A DNA stretch of 64,000 nucleotides from JBBECE01 sp964574935. GTDB taxonomy: Bacteria > Pseudomonadota > Alphaproteobacteria > Rhizobiales > Devosiaceae. A model generated the notes under the pieces. The model searched no databases. It had not been told where the DNA came from and saw only the letters and a program-made list of their open reading frames with translations. The position numbers and the translations under genes were made by a program. The stretch covers positions 1 through 64,000 of the forward strand of contig CAZNOZ010000008.1 of the NCBI GenBank assembly GCA_964574935.1, in the 5' to 3' direction. Positions within the stretch are counted from its first letter, which is position 1. Each line of letters begins with the position of its first letter. Shown in pieces: positions 26,274 to 34,610 of the stretch.

Positions 26274-27013
26274 CCCGCCGCCACCGCCACGATCGCCACC
26301 AGTGCCACCGGCAGTAGCACGGACGCGCCCGCCGCGAGCCGGTCGCCCGGCTCCATGAGCGCTTGCGGCCCGGCGAGGCGCCGTGCGATCTCGCCGCGCC
26401 ACATCCAGGCGCCGGCGGCCCCCGCCGCGGTGCCGGTCAAATGAAAGAGGTTGCCAAGCACCAGCGCTTCGAAAATCCCGCCTCGCCAGCCGACCGCATA
26501 GGGGATGATCGCCATGAGCGCCGGCACCACCCCCCACATCAGCACCAGCAGCGCGTTGACCGGCCCGGTCACCGCGAGCGCCCCGGGGTCATTCGTCGCT
26601 TTCGCGTAGATCCGCGCCGCCAGAAGCACCGGCGGATAGGCGTAGATGAAGCTCGAGGCCCCGTGTCCGTCGACCGGTCCCACCAGGAGCGCCAGCGCAA
26701 AACAGGCGATCGCCAGTGCGGTCACGCAGGCATATCGCAGCGAGCCCAGCAGCGGCTCGGCGATGCGCCCCGTCGCCCACAGCAGCACCAGATTGCCGGC
26801 CAGGTGCGCGACAAGCGGCACGCCGTCGAACCCGTGCTCGAAGGCGGCGGTCGCCGGCTGCCAGGGATGGGAGAGCGGACGCAGGCCGCCCAGCGCCCCA
26901 TAGAGGTCGGGCCGCGCCAGCGTCGCCAGTGATACCACCAGACACCCCGCCGCGAGCGCCAGGGTGACCGGCATCCGCCGCCAGCGAGGCCGCCCCGACC
27001 CCTCTGGCGTCAC
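26270..27013 (-). CDS. Rhomboid-family intramembrane protein
   Basis: Six-transmembrane protein of 247 aa. Rhomboid-like landmarks appear in order: HLAGNLVLLW (the HxxxN of TM2, ~69-78), GHGASSFIYAY (putative nucleophile Ser in GxS) and HLTGTAAG (His of the catalytic dyad, TM6-like). GASS replaces the usual GASG, so activity is likely but not certain. It is divergent from efp across 114 bp and overlaps the Sel1 gene stop by 4 nt, convergently. Confidence 0.72.
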   Translation of the reverse strand: MTPEGSGRPRWRRMPVTLALAAGCLVVSLATLARPDLYGALGGLRPLSHPWQPATAAFEHGFDGVPLVAHLAGNLVLLWATGRIAEPLLGSLRYACVTALAIACFALALLVGPVDGHGASSFIYAYPPVLLAARIYAKATNDPGALAVTGPVNALLVLMWGVVPALMAIIPYAVGWRGGIFEALVLGNLFHLTGTAAGAAGAWMWRGEIARRLAGPQALMEPGDRLAAGASVLLPVALVAIVAVAAG

Positions 27014-27127
27014 GTCGGACCCGCCGGCGCGTCGCGTTGCGCCGCCAGGCCCTTGCGCGGCGCGGGCTTCTGATGCACAAGCCCTTCGCGCCGCCCTCCG
27101 GCGCGCCCCTCATCTCCGCACGGCACC

Positions 27128-27691
27128 ATGAAGATCAACGGCAACGAAATCCGTCCCGGTTACATAATCGAGCACAACGGCGAGTTGTGGGTCGCCGTCA
27201 AGGTCGAGCATGTCAAGCCCGGCAAGGGCGGTGCCTTCGCCCAGGTCGAACTCAAGGGCGTGGTTTCCGGCACCAAGCTCAACGAGCGCTTCCGCTCCGC
27301 CGAGACCGTCGAGCGCGTCCGCCTCGATCAGAAGCAATTCCAGTTCCTCTACGCCCAGGCCGGGAATCTCGTCTTCATGGACAATGAGAGCTACGAGCAG
27401 ATCGAGCTGCCCACCGATTTCATCGGCGACCGGGCCGGCTTCCTCAAGGAAGGCATGACCGTCACCGTCGATCTTCACGAGGGCACCCCGCTCGGGGTCA
27501 CCCTGCCCCAGCAGGTCGCCGTCGAAGTCGCCGAGACCGAACCGGTCGTCAAAGGCCAGACCGCCGCCAGCTCCTACAAGCCGGCGGTTCTGGAAAATGG
27601 TGTCCGGGTCATGGTGCCGCCCTTCGTCTCGGCCGGCGAGTCCATCGTCGTCGATACCGCCGAGCTGACCTACGTCAAACGGGCCGACTGA
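27128..27691 (+). CDS. efp: Translation elongation factor P
   Basis: tRNA-shaped factor that relieves ribosome stalling at polyproline. 187 aa with three beta-barrel domains: KOW-like N terminus MKINGNEIRPGYIIEHNGEL, central OB domain, and C-terminal GVRVMVPPFVSAGESIVVDT. The loop PGKGGAF places a Lys at residue 33 for beta-lysylation by EpmA/EpmB, so the Lys type rather than the Arg-rhamnosylated type. The inositol monophosphatase gene follows by 49 bp. Confidence 0.97.
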   Translation: MKINGNEIRPGYIIEHNGELWVAVKVEHVKPGKGGAFAQVELKGVVSGTKLNERFRSAETVERVRLDQKQFQFLYAQAGNLVFMDNESYEQIELPTDFIGDRAGFLKEGMTVTVDLHEGTPLGVTLPQQVAVEVAETEPVVKGQTAASSYKPAVLENGVRVMVPPFVSAGESIVVDTAELTYVKRAD

Positions 27692-27740
27692 TGGCACCGA
27701 CGCGCCCCAGCCGTCCCGCCCGCGCCATTTTCTCCCGCTG

Positions 27741-28532
27741 ATGCCGCAGACGGCCCTGGTCACCGTCATGGTCAACGCCGCCCGCAAGGCGGGGCGGTCG
27801 CTCAGCCACGATTTCGGCGAGATCGAGAATCTCCAGGTCTCGAAAAAGGGCCCCGCCGACTTCGTCTCCAATGCCGACCGGCGCGCCGAGGAGATCGTGT
27901 TCACCGAATTGCGCAAGGCGCGCCCCACCTGGTCGTTCCTGATGGAGGAGTCCGGAGAGGTCAAAGGCACCGACGGCCAGCACCGCTGGCTCATCGACCC
28001 GCTCGACGGCACCACCAACTTCCTGCATTCGGTTCCCCTGTTCGCGGTTTCCATCGGTCTGCAACGCGGTCCCGACATCGTTGCCGGCGTCATCTACAAT
28101 CCGGTCTCCAACGAGCTCTACACCGCCGAGCGCGGCGGCGGTGCCTACCTCAACGACCGCCGCATTCGGGTCGCCGCCCGCACCCGGCTCACCGAGAGCG
28201 TCGGGGTTACCGGTATCAAGCGCACGGTGCCCGAGCGCGACGCCCGCGACGTCAGGACCGTCGCCCGGCTCAACACCATCCTCGCCGGCATCCGCCGCAC
28301 CGGCTCGGCGGCCATCGACCTGGCCTGGGTCGCGGCCGGACGCTTCGACGTGATGTGGGAAACCGGCCTCAACCCCTGGGACTGCGCCGCTGGGATCGTC
28401 ATGGTGCGCGAGGCCGGCGGCATCGTTTCCGACATGGCGGGCGGCGGCAAGATGCTCGAGGACGGCACCCTGGTGGCCGGCAACGACACCGTGCAGCGCG
28501 CCCTCCTCAAGGAACTGCGCGAAGTCAGCTGA
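27741..28532 (+). CDS. Inositol monophosphatase family protein (SuhB-like)
   Basis: Mg-dependent phosphatase of inositol-1-phosphate type. Metal-site motifs are EESGE (~69-73), WLIDPLDGTTNFLHS (~86-100) and the C-terminal WDCAAGIVMVREAGG. 263 aa is typical of SuhB. Adjacent to efp as in many Hyphomicrobiales. In Escherichia coli SuhB also binds RNA polymerase and NusA; whether that role is kept here cannot be judged from sequence. Confidence 0.93.
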   Translation: MPQTALVTVMVNAARKAGRSLSHDFGEIENLQVSKKGPADFVSNADRRAEEIVFTELRKARPTWSFLMEESGEVKGTDGQHRWLIDPLDGTTNFLHSVPLFAVSIGLQRGPDIVAGVIYNPVSNELYTAERGGGAYLNDRRIRVAARTRLTESVGVTGIKRTVPERDARDVRTVARLNTILAGIRRTGSAAIDLAWVAAGRFDVMWETGLNPWDCAAGIVMVREAGGIVSDMAGGGKMLEDGTLVAGNDTVQRALLKELREVS

Positions 28533-28610
28533 TCACCCCTTGGCCATTGTCAGGCCTTGCTACTCTGTTAGTCTGGCGCCCGCGCCGGAGATGGGTTGAA
28601 AGACCGGGAG

Positions 28611-29636
28611 ATGTCCCAGCAATACGATCCCTATCATCTCGCCAGTCCCACCGTTTACCTCATCAAGATGATCATCTTCCTGATCCTTGTGGGGCTGATC
28701 GGGGTCGTGCTTTCCCCGCGCCTGATCGAGGCCTTCTGGGCCAATCCATTCATCAACGGCCTCATCCTGATGGTCCTGGGCATCGGCATCGTGCTCTCGT
28801 TTCGCCAGGTGGTGCGGCTGTTCCCTGAGGTGACCTGGGTCAATTCCCTGCAGGACGGAAACCCCTCCGGCTCTCGCCTGCCGACGCTGCTGATGCCCGT
28901 CGCCGTCATCATGCGCGACCGCATGGGCGAGACCGTCATCACCCCCGCCTCGATGCGATCGATCCTCGATTCGGTCGGCATCCGGCTCGACGAAGCCAAG
29001 GACACCGCCCGCTACATGACCGGCCTTCTGGTGTTTCTGGGCCTGCTCGGCACCTTCTACGGGCTGTTGCAGACGGTCAACTCCGTCGGCATCGTCATTC
29101 AAGGCCTCGACGTCACCACCGATGACGCCGGCAATCTCTTTTCCAACCTCAAGGACGGGCTCGAGGCGCCGCTGTCCGGCATGGGCACCGCCTTCGCCTC
29201 GTCGCTGTTCGGCCTCTCCGGATCGCTGGTCCTGGGCTTTCTCGACCTGCAGGCATCGCAGTCCCAGAACGCCTTCTATACCGACCTGGAGGACTGGATG
29301 AGCTCGATGACCGAACTCGACCACCCGGTCGCTCAGATGCAGGCGAGCGAGCTCGGCATCTCCTCCACCGAGATGCACGAGATGTTCGATCGCCTGGGGG
29401 CGACCGTGCAATCCTCGTCGTCCTCGCAGAACGCCATCCGCGCCATGGCCGAACTCGCCAAGGGCATCGACGGGCTGGTCAAGCACATCCGTTCCGAGCA
29501 GGAGGATCTGCGCCAGCACATCACCGAGCAGGCCGCCAACAACGAGAAGATGCGCGATCTGGTCGACGCGCTTCTGAACAGCGTCGACGAAACCGAGCCC
29601 GAGCGGCGGCGCGAGCACGAGACCCCCGGGGAATAG
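28611..29636 (+). CDS. MotA/TolQ/ExbB-type proton channel protein with long cytoplasmic tail
   Basis: 341-aa membrane protein. Four hydrophobic segments at about 18-38, 50-70, 133-158 and 190-215; the third contains VFLGLLGTFYGLLQTVNSVG, the MotA/ExbB signature. The last ~115 residues are hydrophilic and helical, ending in a charged tail. I prefer ATG at 28611 to the in-frame TTG at 28596. A promoter-like TTGTCA/TAGTCT pair lies at ~28557-28584. It probably works with the OmpA-domain protein encoded 465 bp downstream. Target process unknown. Confidence 0.83.
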   Translation: MSQQYDPYHLASPTVYLIKMIIFLILVGLIGVVLSPRLIEAFWANPFINGLILMVLGIGIVLSFRQVVRLFPEVTWVNSLQDGNPSGSRLPTLLMPVAVIMRDRMGETVITPASMRSILDSVGIRLDEAKDTARYMTGLLVFLGLLGTFYGLLQTVNSVGIVIQGLDVTTDDAGNLFSNLKDGLEAPLSGMGTAFASSLFGLSGSLVLGFLDLQASQSQNAFYTDLEDWMSSMTELDHPVAQMQASELGISSTEMHEMFDRLGATVQSSSSSQNAIRAMAELAKGIDGLVKHIRSEQEDLRQHITEQAANNEKMRDLVDALLNSVDETEPERRREHETPGE

Positions 29637-29642
29637 CCGGCC

Positions 29643-30068
29643 ATGGACCAGCGCGTTTCGCTTGTCACTCTGGGAGTTGCCGACATCGCCGCCGCCCGCG
29701 CCTTCTACGAGCGCCTCGGCTGGCGCGCCTCGTCCGCCTCGTCCGCCGACGTCGTCTTCTTCCAGGCCGGCGGCATGGCGGTTGGCCTTTATCGGTTCGA
29801 ATCCCTTGCCGATGACGCTGGCGCGGTGGCCGCCCGAAACGGTTCCGCCGCCGTCACCCTGGCCCTCAATCTGGGATCGCCGGAGGCGGTCGACGCCACC
29901 CTCGCCGAGGCCGAAGCGGCCGGCGCCGACATCGTCAAGCCCGCCGAAAAGGTCTTCTGGGGCGGCTATTCGGGCTATTTCCGCGACCCCGACGGTCACT
30001 ACTGGGAAGTCGCCCACAACCCCGGCTGGACCCTGGGGACGGACGGCGCCGTCCGATTGCCGCAATGA
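29643..30068 (+). CDS. VOC-superfamily (glyoxalase/bleomycin-resistance-like) protein
   Basis: 141-aa single-domain vicinal oxygen chelate protein. Paired beta-alpha-beta motifs begin VSLVTLGVADIAAARAFYERL and KVFWGGYSGYFRDPDGHYWEVAHNP; the second supplies a typical Glu metal ligand in YWEVAH. Substrate unknown. It begins 6 nt after the MotA-like gene and is sandwiched between it and its OmpA-like partner, an unusual position for a soluble enzyme. Confidence 0.85.
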   Translation: MDQRVSLVTLGVADIAAARAFYERLGWRASSASSADVVFFQAGGMAVGLYRFESLADDAGAVAARNGSAAVTLALNLGSPEAVDATLAEAEAAGADIVKPAEKVFWGGYSGYFRDPDGHYWEVAHNPGWTLGTDGAVRLPQ

Positions 30069-30100
30069 CCGCGCAGCTTCGGCGAAAGGGGTAGGCAACC

Positions 30101-31126
30101 ATGGCATTGGCCCGCACCCGCGGCAGGGTGGTACGCGAGGACTACTGGCCCGGCTTCGTCGACGTCATGGCCTCGCTTCTGCTGGTCATCTTCTTCCTGC
30201 TGGCGGTGTTCATGCTGGCCCAGTTCTTCCTCTCGCGGGAGATCCTCGGCCGCGACACCGTCCTGTCGCGCCTCAATTCCCAGATCGCCGAGCTCACCGA
30301 GTTGCTCCAGCTCGAGCGCGGCAATTCCGAGGATCTCGAGGCGACCGTCGCCACCCTCAGCGCGACCCTGGCCGGCACCGAGGCCGAACGCGACAATCTG
30401 GTGGGCCAGCTCTCCACCCTCGGCGCCGGCGCCGAGGACAAGGACGCCCGGATCACGACCCTCACCGGCGATCTGGCGCAGCAGGTCGAGCTCACCGACG
30501 AGCAGGCCGCCCAGGTGGCGATTCTGAACCAGCAGCTCTCGGCCCTGCGGTCGCAGCTCGCCGCCCTCGAGGAGGCGCTGGAGGCCTCCGAGGCCCGCGA
30601 CAGCGACAGCCAGGCCCGCATCGCCGACCTGGGGAGCCGTCTCAACCTGGCCCTCGCCCAGCGGGTCCAGGATCTCAGCCGCTACCGCTCCGATTTCTTC
30701 GGCCGCCTGCGCCAGATTCTCGGCGACCGCTCGGACATCCGCGTGGTCGGCGACCGATTCGTCTTCCAGTCCGAGGTCCTGTTCGCCTCCGGCGAGGCCG
30801 GCATCGAGACCGGCGGCGCCGACGCCTTGACCTCCATGGCCCAGGCCATTGTCGAGCTCGAGCAGGAAATCCCCGAGGACATCAACTGGGTCATCCGCAT
30901 CGACGGCCACACCGACCGCCGGCCGATCTCGACCCCGCGCTATCCCTCCAACTGGGAACTCAGCGCCGCCCGGGCCATTGCGGTGGCCAAGTTCCTCATC
31001 GCCCAGGGGGTCTCCCCCAACCGGCTGGTCGCCGCCGGCTTCGGGGAATTCCAGCCCATCGACCCCGCCGACACCGAACAGGCCTACCGGCGCAACCGCC
31101 GCATCGAATTCAAACTGACGGAGTAG
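30101..31126 (+). CDS. MotB/OmpA-domain peptidoglycan-binding protein with coiled coil
   Basis: 341 aa. N-terminal single transmembrane segment (~18-43) begins GFVDVMASLLLVIFFLL, with Asp21 in the place of the proton-binding Asp of MotB. A long coiled coil follows (~48-185, Leu/Glu-rich). The OmpA-like domain (~215-341) has RIDGHTDRR and NWELSAARAIAVAKFL, the peptidoglycan-binding pattern. Together with the MotA-like protein upstream it should form a proton-driven stator-like complex spanning to the cell wall. A terminator hairpin lies 27 bp after the stop. Confidence 0.86.
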   Translation: MALARTRGRVVREDYWPGFVDVMASLLLVIFFLLAVFMLAQFFLSREILGRDTVLSRLNSQIAELTELLQLERGNSEDLEATVATLSATLAGTEAERDNLVGQLSTLGAGAEDKDARITTLTGDLAQQVELTDEQAAQVAILNQQLSALRSQLAALEEALEASEARDSDSQARIADLGSRLNLALAQRVQDLSRYRSDFFGRLRQILGDRSDIRVVGDRFVFQSEVLFASGEAGIETGGADALTSMAQAIVELEQEIPEDINWVIRIDGHTDRRPISTPRYPSNWELSAARAIAVAKFLIAQGVSPNRLVAAGFGEFQPIDPADTEQAYRRNRRIEFKLTE

Positions 31127-31152
31127 TGAGGACCGGCGGCGCTTTGCGCCGC

Positions 31153-31177
31153 AAAATCGAGCCGGTGGCTCGATTTT
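31153..31177. terminator. Hairpin with A and T tracts after the OmpA-domain gene
   Basis: Perfect 11-bp stem AAAATCGAGCC / GGCTCGATTTT with a 3-nt loop, just downstream of the stop at 31126. The T tract is within the stem, so it could act in both directions; it also lies at the edge of an assembly gap. Confidence 0.6.
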
Positions 31178-31185
31178 AGGTCCGA

Positions 31186-31285
31186 NNNNNNNNNNNNNNN
31201 NNNNNNNNNNNNNNNNNNNNNNNNNNNNNNNNNNNNNNNNNNNNNNNNNNNNNNNNNNNNNNNNNNNNNNNNNNNNNNNNNNNNN
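31186..31285. other. 100-N assembly gap flanked by palindromes
   Basis: Placeholder gap between the OmpA-domain gene and the ABC exporter. On its right flank are two more hairpins (GACCGCC-GCA-GGCGGTC at 31303-31319; TGGCGC...GCGCCA at 31332-31351), on its left two (GGCGC-TTT-GCGCC type and 31153-31177). True length unknown. Confidence 0.95.
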
Positions 31286-31361
31286 ATGGTCGAGGGGCCA
31301 GCGACCGCCGCAGGCGGTCAACCCGCTCCAGTGGCGCGAATTGAGGCGCCAACGCCCCCGC

Positions 31362-33215
31362 CTATTGCGCCGCGGTCAGCGGCAGGTCCACGAACTGCAG
31401 CCTTGCGAGCTCCGCGTAGCGGCCGCCCTTGGCGGTCAGCTCTTCGTGGGTGCCCTCGTCGATGACCCGCCCCTCCTCGAGCACCACGATCCGGTCGGCC
31501 CCGCGGATGGTCGCCAGCCGATGCGCGATCACCAGCGTCGTCCGTCCGGCCATCAGGGTGTACATGGCCTGCTGCACGAGCCTTTCGGATTCCGCGTCGA
31601 GGGCCGAGGTCGCCTCGTCCAGCAGGAGGATCGGGGCGTTCTTGAGCAGCGCCCGGGCGATCGCCACGCGCTGCTTTTGTCCCCCCGAGAGCATCACCCC
31701 GCGCTCGCCGACGACGGACTCGTAGCCGAACTCGAGCTTTTGGACGAACTCGTCGACGAGCGCCGCTTTCGCCGCCGCCTTCACCTCTTCGTCGCTGGCG
31801 TCCGGCTTGCCCCAGCGGATGTTGAAGGCGATCGATCCGGCGAACATCATCGGATCCTGCTCGACATAGGCGATGCGGGACCTCAGCTCGGCCGGATCGG
31901 CGCGCCGGACGTCGACCCCGTCGACCCGCACGGCGCCTGCCGTCACGTCGTAGAAGCGCTGAAACAGTGCGAATATCGTCGACTTGCCGGCTCCCGAGGC
32001 GCCGACCAGCGCCACCGTCTCGCCCTTCGCCACCGCAAAGCTGATATCGTGCAGCACGGTCTCGTTGTCGCGGGTCTGGTAGGCGAATTCGACATGCTCG
32101 AAGCCGAGCGTGCCGAGCGGCGGCGACGGCATCGCCACCGCGTCCGACGGCGCTTCGAGCTCGGTTTCTGTCTCCAGCAACTCGACGATGCGCTCGGTCG
32201 AGCCGGCGATCTGCTGCAGCGTCCCCCAGATTTCCGAAAGCGAGGTCAAGGCCCCCGCCGCCATCATCGAATAGATCACGAACTGCACCAGCTCGCCGAT
32301 CGTGATCGCCCCGTTGATCACCGAGATGGCGCCGATCCACAACAGCACCACGATGGCGCTCAGCGAGATGAACATCATCGCCGAGATCATCACGGCCCTG
32401 AGCGTCAGGCGGCTGATCTCGGCCTGGTAGGAGAGCTCCGACTGCTCCCCGAACTCGTCGTTCTGGTCCGGCTCGCGGGTGAAGCTTTTGACCGTCTTGA
32501 TGGCGCTGAGGATCTCGGTCGCCATCGCGGTCAGATCGGCGACCCGGTCCCGCGTCCGTCGCGAGACCACCCGGATCCGGCGCCCGAACCACACCAGGGG
32601 CACCACCAGGGCCGGCACCACGAAGACGATCGCCGAGGCCAGCGGCGGGTTGGTCACGAACATCATCGCATACGCCCCCACCAGCATCACCGACGATCTC
32701 AGCGCCACCGAAGCGGTCGAGCCGACCGCCGACCGGATCGCCCCGACATCGCCGTTGAGCCGCGAGGTGAGCTCGCCGACCCGATTGGTGTCGTAGAAGC
32801 TGGCATCGAGCCTGAGCAGGTTTTCGAACACCGATCGTCTCAGATCGGTGACCACACGCTCGCCGAGCGCCGAAATGAAATAGAAGCGCGCCGCCGAGGT
32901 GATCGCGATCACCGCCACGATGATGATCAGCGCCCAGGCATATTGCGACAGCGCCTCGATGTTCTCCGCCACGAACCCCTTGTCGATGGCCCGGCCGGCC
33001 ACCGCCGGCACCGCCAGCGACGAAAACGCCGCCACCAGCAAAAAGACCATCATCGCCCCCAGCCGCCACGGGTAGCGCAACACGTAGGGCACCAGGCGCC
33101 TGAGCGGCCTGAGGGAGCGCGAAGCTCCCTCTTCGGCGCTGAGCCGCCAGCGCCAGGCGGACTGGTTCGGATATCTGCGGGCGGCGCTTTCGTCCATTTT
33201 CGCTCGCGATGGCAT
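31362..33215 (-). CDS. ABC transporter, fused permease/ATP-binding protein (MsbA-like half-transporter)
   Basis: 617-aa half-transporter of the exporter class, functioning as a homodimer or with a partner. Six transmembrane helices occupy ~40-325. The nucleotide-binding domain has Walker A GASGAGKST, signature LSGGQKQRVAIARALL, Walker B ILLLDEATSALD and H-loop IAHRLATI. Substrate is not evident; lipids or small molecules are typical for relatives. ATG at 33215; a second ATG at 33197 is possible. It is divergent from rpmE. Confidence 0.9.
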   Translation of the reverse strand: MPSRAKMDESAARRYPNQSAWRWRLSAEEGASRSLRPLRRLVPYVLRYPWRLGAMMVFLLVAAFSSLAVPAVAGRAIDKGFVAENIEALSQYAWALIIIVAVIAITSAARFYFISALGERVVTDLRRSVFENLLRLDASFYDTNRVGELTSRLNGDVGAIRSAVGSTASVALRSSVMLVGAYAMMFVTNPPLASAIVFVVPALVVPLVWFGRRIRVVSRRTRDRVADLTAMATEILSAIKTVKSFTREPDQNDEFGEQSELSYQAEISRLTLRAVMISAMMFISLSAIVVLLWIGAISVINGAITIGELVQFVIYSMMAAGALTSLSEIWGTLQQIAGSTERIVELLETETELEAPSDAVAMPSPPLGTLGFEHVEFAYQTRDNETVLHDISFAVAKGETVALVGASGAGKSTIFALFQRFYDVTAGAVRVDGVDVRRADPAELRSRIAYVEQDPMMFAGSIAFNIRWGKPDASDEEVKAAAKAALVDEFVQKLEFGYESVVGERGVMLSGGQKQRVAIARALLKNAPILLLDEATSALDAESERLVQQAMYTLMAGRTTLVIAHRLATIRGADRIVVLEEGRVIDEGTHEELTAKGGRYAELARLQFVDLPLTAAQ

Positions 33216-33362
33216 CAGGGGAGACCCAAGTTAGTGCTTCGCCGCCGCCCCGGCAATGCGCGCGCTGTTGCCGATCCGCGCCTGCCGCCGACTTGCGCCG
33301 GCGTCGGCCATCGTCTAGAACCCGCCCGCATCTCCGCTGCCGTCCTTCGGCGGTCCGAACCG

Positions 33363-33430
33363 GTGCCGCGACGAAAACAGTTCCGCGACCAAAAAAGTTC
33401 CGCGACGTTGAAAGTCCCGCGACGATGAAA
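33363..33430 (+). repeat. Four tandem 17-bp units running into the rpmE start codon
   Basis: Units GTGCCGCGACGAAAACA, GTTCCGCGACCAAAAAA, GTTCCGCGACGTTGAAA and GTCCCGCGACGATGAAA lie head to tail; the last contains the rpmE ATG. Every unit keeps CCGCGAC followed by A-rich sequence. It could act as a protein- or ribosome-contact region of the leader. Confidence 0.85.
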
Positions 33431-33649
33431 AAAGACATCCATCCCGACTATCACCGAATCACGGTGGTGATGACCGACGGCACCGAATTCGAGACCCGCT
33501 CCACCTGGGGGGCCGAGGGCGACACCCTGAAGCTCGAAATCGACGCCAAGACCCACCCCGCCTGGACGGGGGCGTCCGGTCACCTGATCGACCGCGGCGG
33601 CCGGGTCACCCGTTTCAAGGAGAAGTTCAAGGGCATTCTCGGCTCCTGA
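33425..33649 (+). CDS. rpmE: 50S ribosomal protein bL31
   Basis: 74-aa ribosomal protein of the large subunit. MKKDIHPDYHRITVVMTDG and RSTWG / HPAWTG / DRGGRVTRFKEKF are characteristic. It has no cysteines, so it is the zinc-free form. The ATG at 33425 sits in the last unit of a 17-bp tandem repeat. A strong terminator follows at 33676-33697. Confidence 0.96.
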   Translation: MKKDIHPDYHRITVVMTDGTEFETRSTWGAEGDTLKLEIDAKTHPAWTGASGHLIDRGGRVTRFKEKFKGILGS

Positions 33650-33675
33650 GCCGATCGCCGCCCCCGGTGCGCACG

Positions 33676-33697
33676 GGCCCGCTCAGGCGGGCCTTTT
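33676..33697 (+). terminator. Rho-independent terminator of rpmE
   Basis: 7-bp GC stem GGCCCGC / GCGGGCC with a 4-nt loop followed by TTTTCATTTT. It lies 26 bp after the rpmE stop and touches the 3' end of the convergent rcdA gene. Confidence 0.85.
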
Positions 33698-34221
33698 CAT
33701 TTTCCGCCCTTGCCGCCAAAGGCGGTATTGAGCCGGGCCAGCTGGTCGGCGACCGCGTTGGGGGAATCTTCGCTTTTGGACGGTCCCTCCCGGTCCATCG
33801 CCTCGAGCTTGGCGATGCGCGCATACATCGAGTCGCCGCGCGATATCAGATCGCGCATGCGCCCGGGCAACTGGTCGAACTCCGCGCCGCGCTCGTTGTG
33901 CGGTGCGGGCCGGAATCTGACCTTGTGCTTTTCCGATCGCGCCTGCTCGGCGGTGATCTCGCCCTCCTTGACCGCCCGTTGCAGGAGCAGCCAGCTCGCC
34001 AGCTGCATCAGCCGCGTCGTCAGGCGCATCGATTCGGTGGCGTAGACGAGCGAGACTTCCCGCGGCAGCGCCCGGCTGTCGGACCGGCCGGGGCCGTCCA
34101 GATACGCCGCCACCTCCTCGACGAGCTGCATGCCGTCGCGATAAAGCGTGTCGAACGCCGCCGAGGCCACGATTCGCGGCCCGAGCACCACCGTTTCGGA
34201 GATTTTTTCGTTTTCGGTCAA
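33697..34221 (-). CDS. rcdA: Regulator of CtrA degradation RcdA (DUF1465)
   Basis: In Caulobacter RcdA is an adaptor that, with CpdR and PopA, brings CtrA and other substrates to ClpXP at the swarmer-to-stalked transition. The protein here (174 aa) carries the family core YATESMRLTTRLMQLASWLL (~60-79) after DGMQLVEEVAAYLDGPGR, and the expected disordered Lys/Ser/Asn C-terminal tail. The start is TTG at 34221; no ATG lies further upstream in frame before a stop. This implies a CtrA-type cell-cycle circuit. Confidence 0.86.
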   Translation of the reverse strand: MTENEKISETVVLGPRIVASAAFDTLYRDGMQLVEEVAAYLDGPGRSDSRALPREVSLVYATESMRLTTRLMQLASWLLLQRAVKEGEITAEQARSEKHKVRFRPAPHNERGAEFDQLPGRMRDLISRGDSMYARIAKLEAMDREGPSKSEDSPNAVADQLARLNTAFGGKGGK

Positions 34222-34457
34222 GAAAGCCCCGCCGGTCAGGCCAGATTCAACAGATGATACCGCGCCTTGCCGGCCCCGTCATCCGCCCGCCGACCCCATC
34301 TTAACCTATCGTTAACGCCGAGATCGGCGCCCGGCCGACGCCGCGGCCGGGCACACACCGCCGCCAGGAAAGAACCGCTCTGCCAGCCCCGGAGCCTGCC
34401 CTCGGGCTCGACCCGAGGGGCGCGAGGACACACAGAGCTTTCAGAGCGGGCCGGGGC

Positions 34458-34535
34458 AACAAAAAAAGAGCCGTGCGAGCACGGCTCTCGAAAGTTGACC
34501 TCGGAGGCGTCAAACAGAGGGAGGAAACCGCTCTG
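34458..34535 (-). ncRNA. Candidate small RNA, downstream copy
   Basis: The minus-strand stretch of the first repeat unit: GAGCGGTTTCCTCCCTCTG, then GACGCCTCC, then a terminator stem and T7. Exposed CCUCC motifs followed by a terminator are typical of alphaproteobacterial anti-Shine-Dalgarno small RNAs. The start is not defined; a promoter would have to lie within the repeat itself. Confidence 0.35.
34461..34488 (-). terminator. Minus-strand terminator, repeat copy A
   Basis: Stem GAGCCGTG / CACGGCTC (9 bp with the outer A-T pair), 4-nt loop, followed on the minus strand by seven T. Identical to the one at 34614-34641. Confidence 0.82.
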
Positions 34536-34610
34536 CCAGCCCCGGAGCCTGCCCTCGGGCTCGACCCGAGGGGCGCGAGGACACACAGAGCTTTCAGAGC
34601 GGGCCGGGGC

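Noticed and set aside
29790..29812. tRNA-like GGTTCGAATCC
   Set aside because: It is part of the VOC gene coding sequence; no cloverleaf can be built around it.
28611..31126. Zorya-like anti-phage system (ZorA/ZorB)
   Set aside because: The MotA-like and OmpA-like pair superficially resembles ZorAB, but no ZorC, ZorD or ZorE genes or any nuclease/helicase are nearby, and the neighbours (efp, inositol monophosphatase, VOC) are housekeeping.
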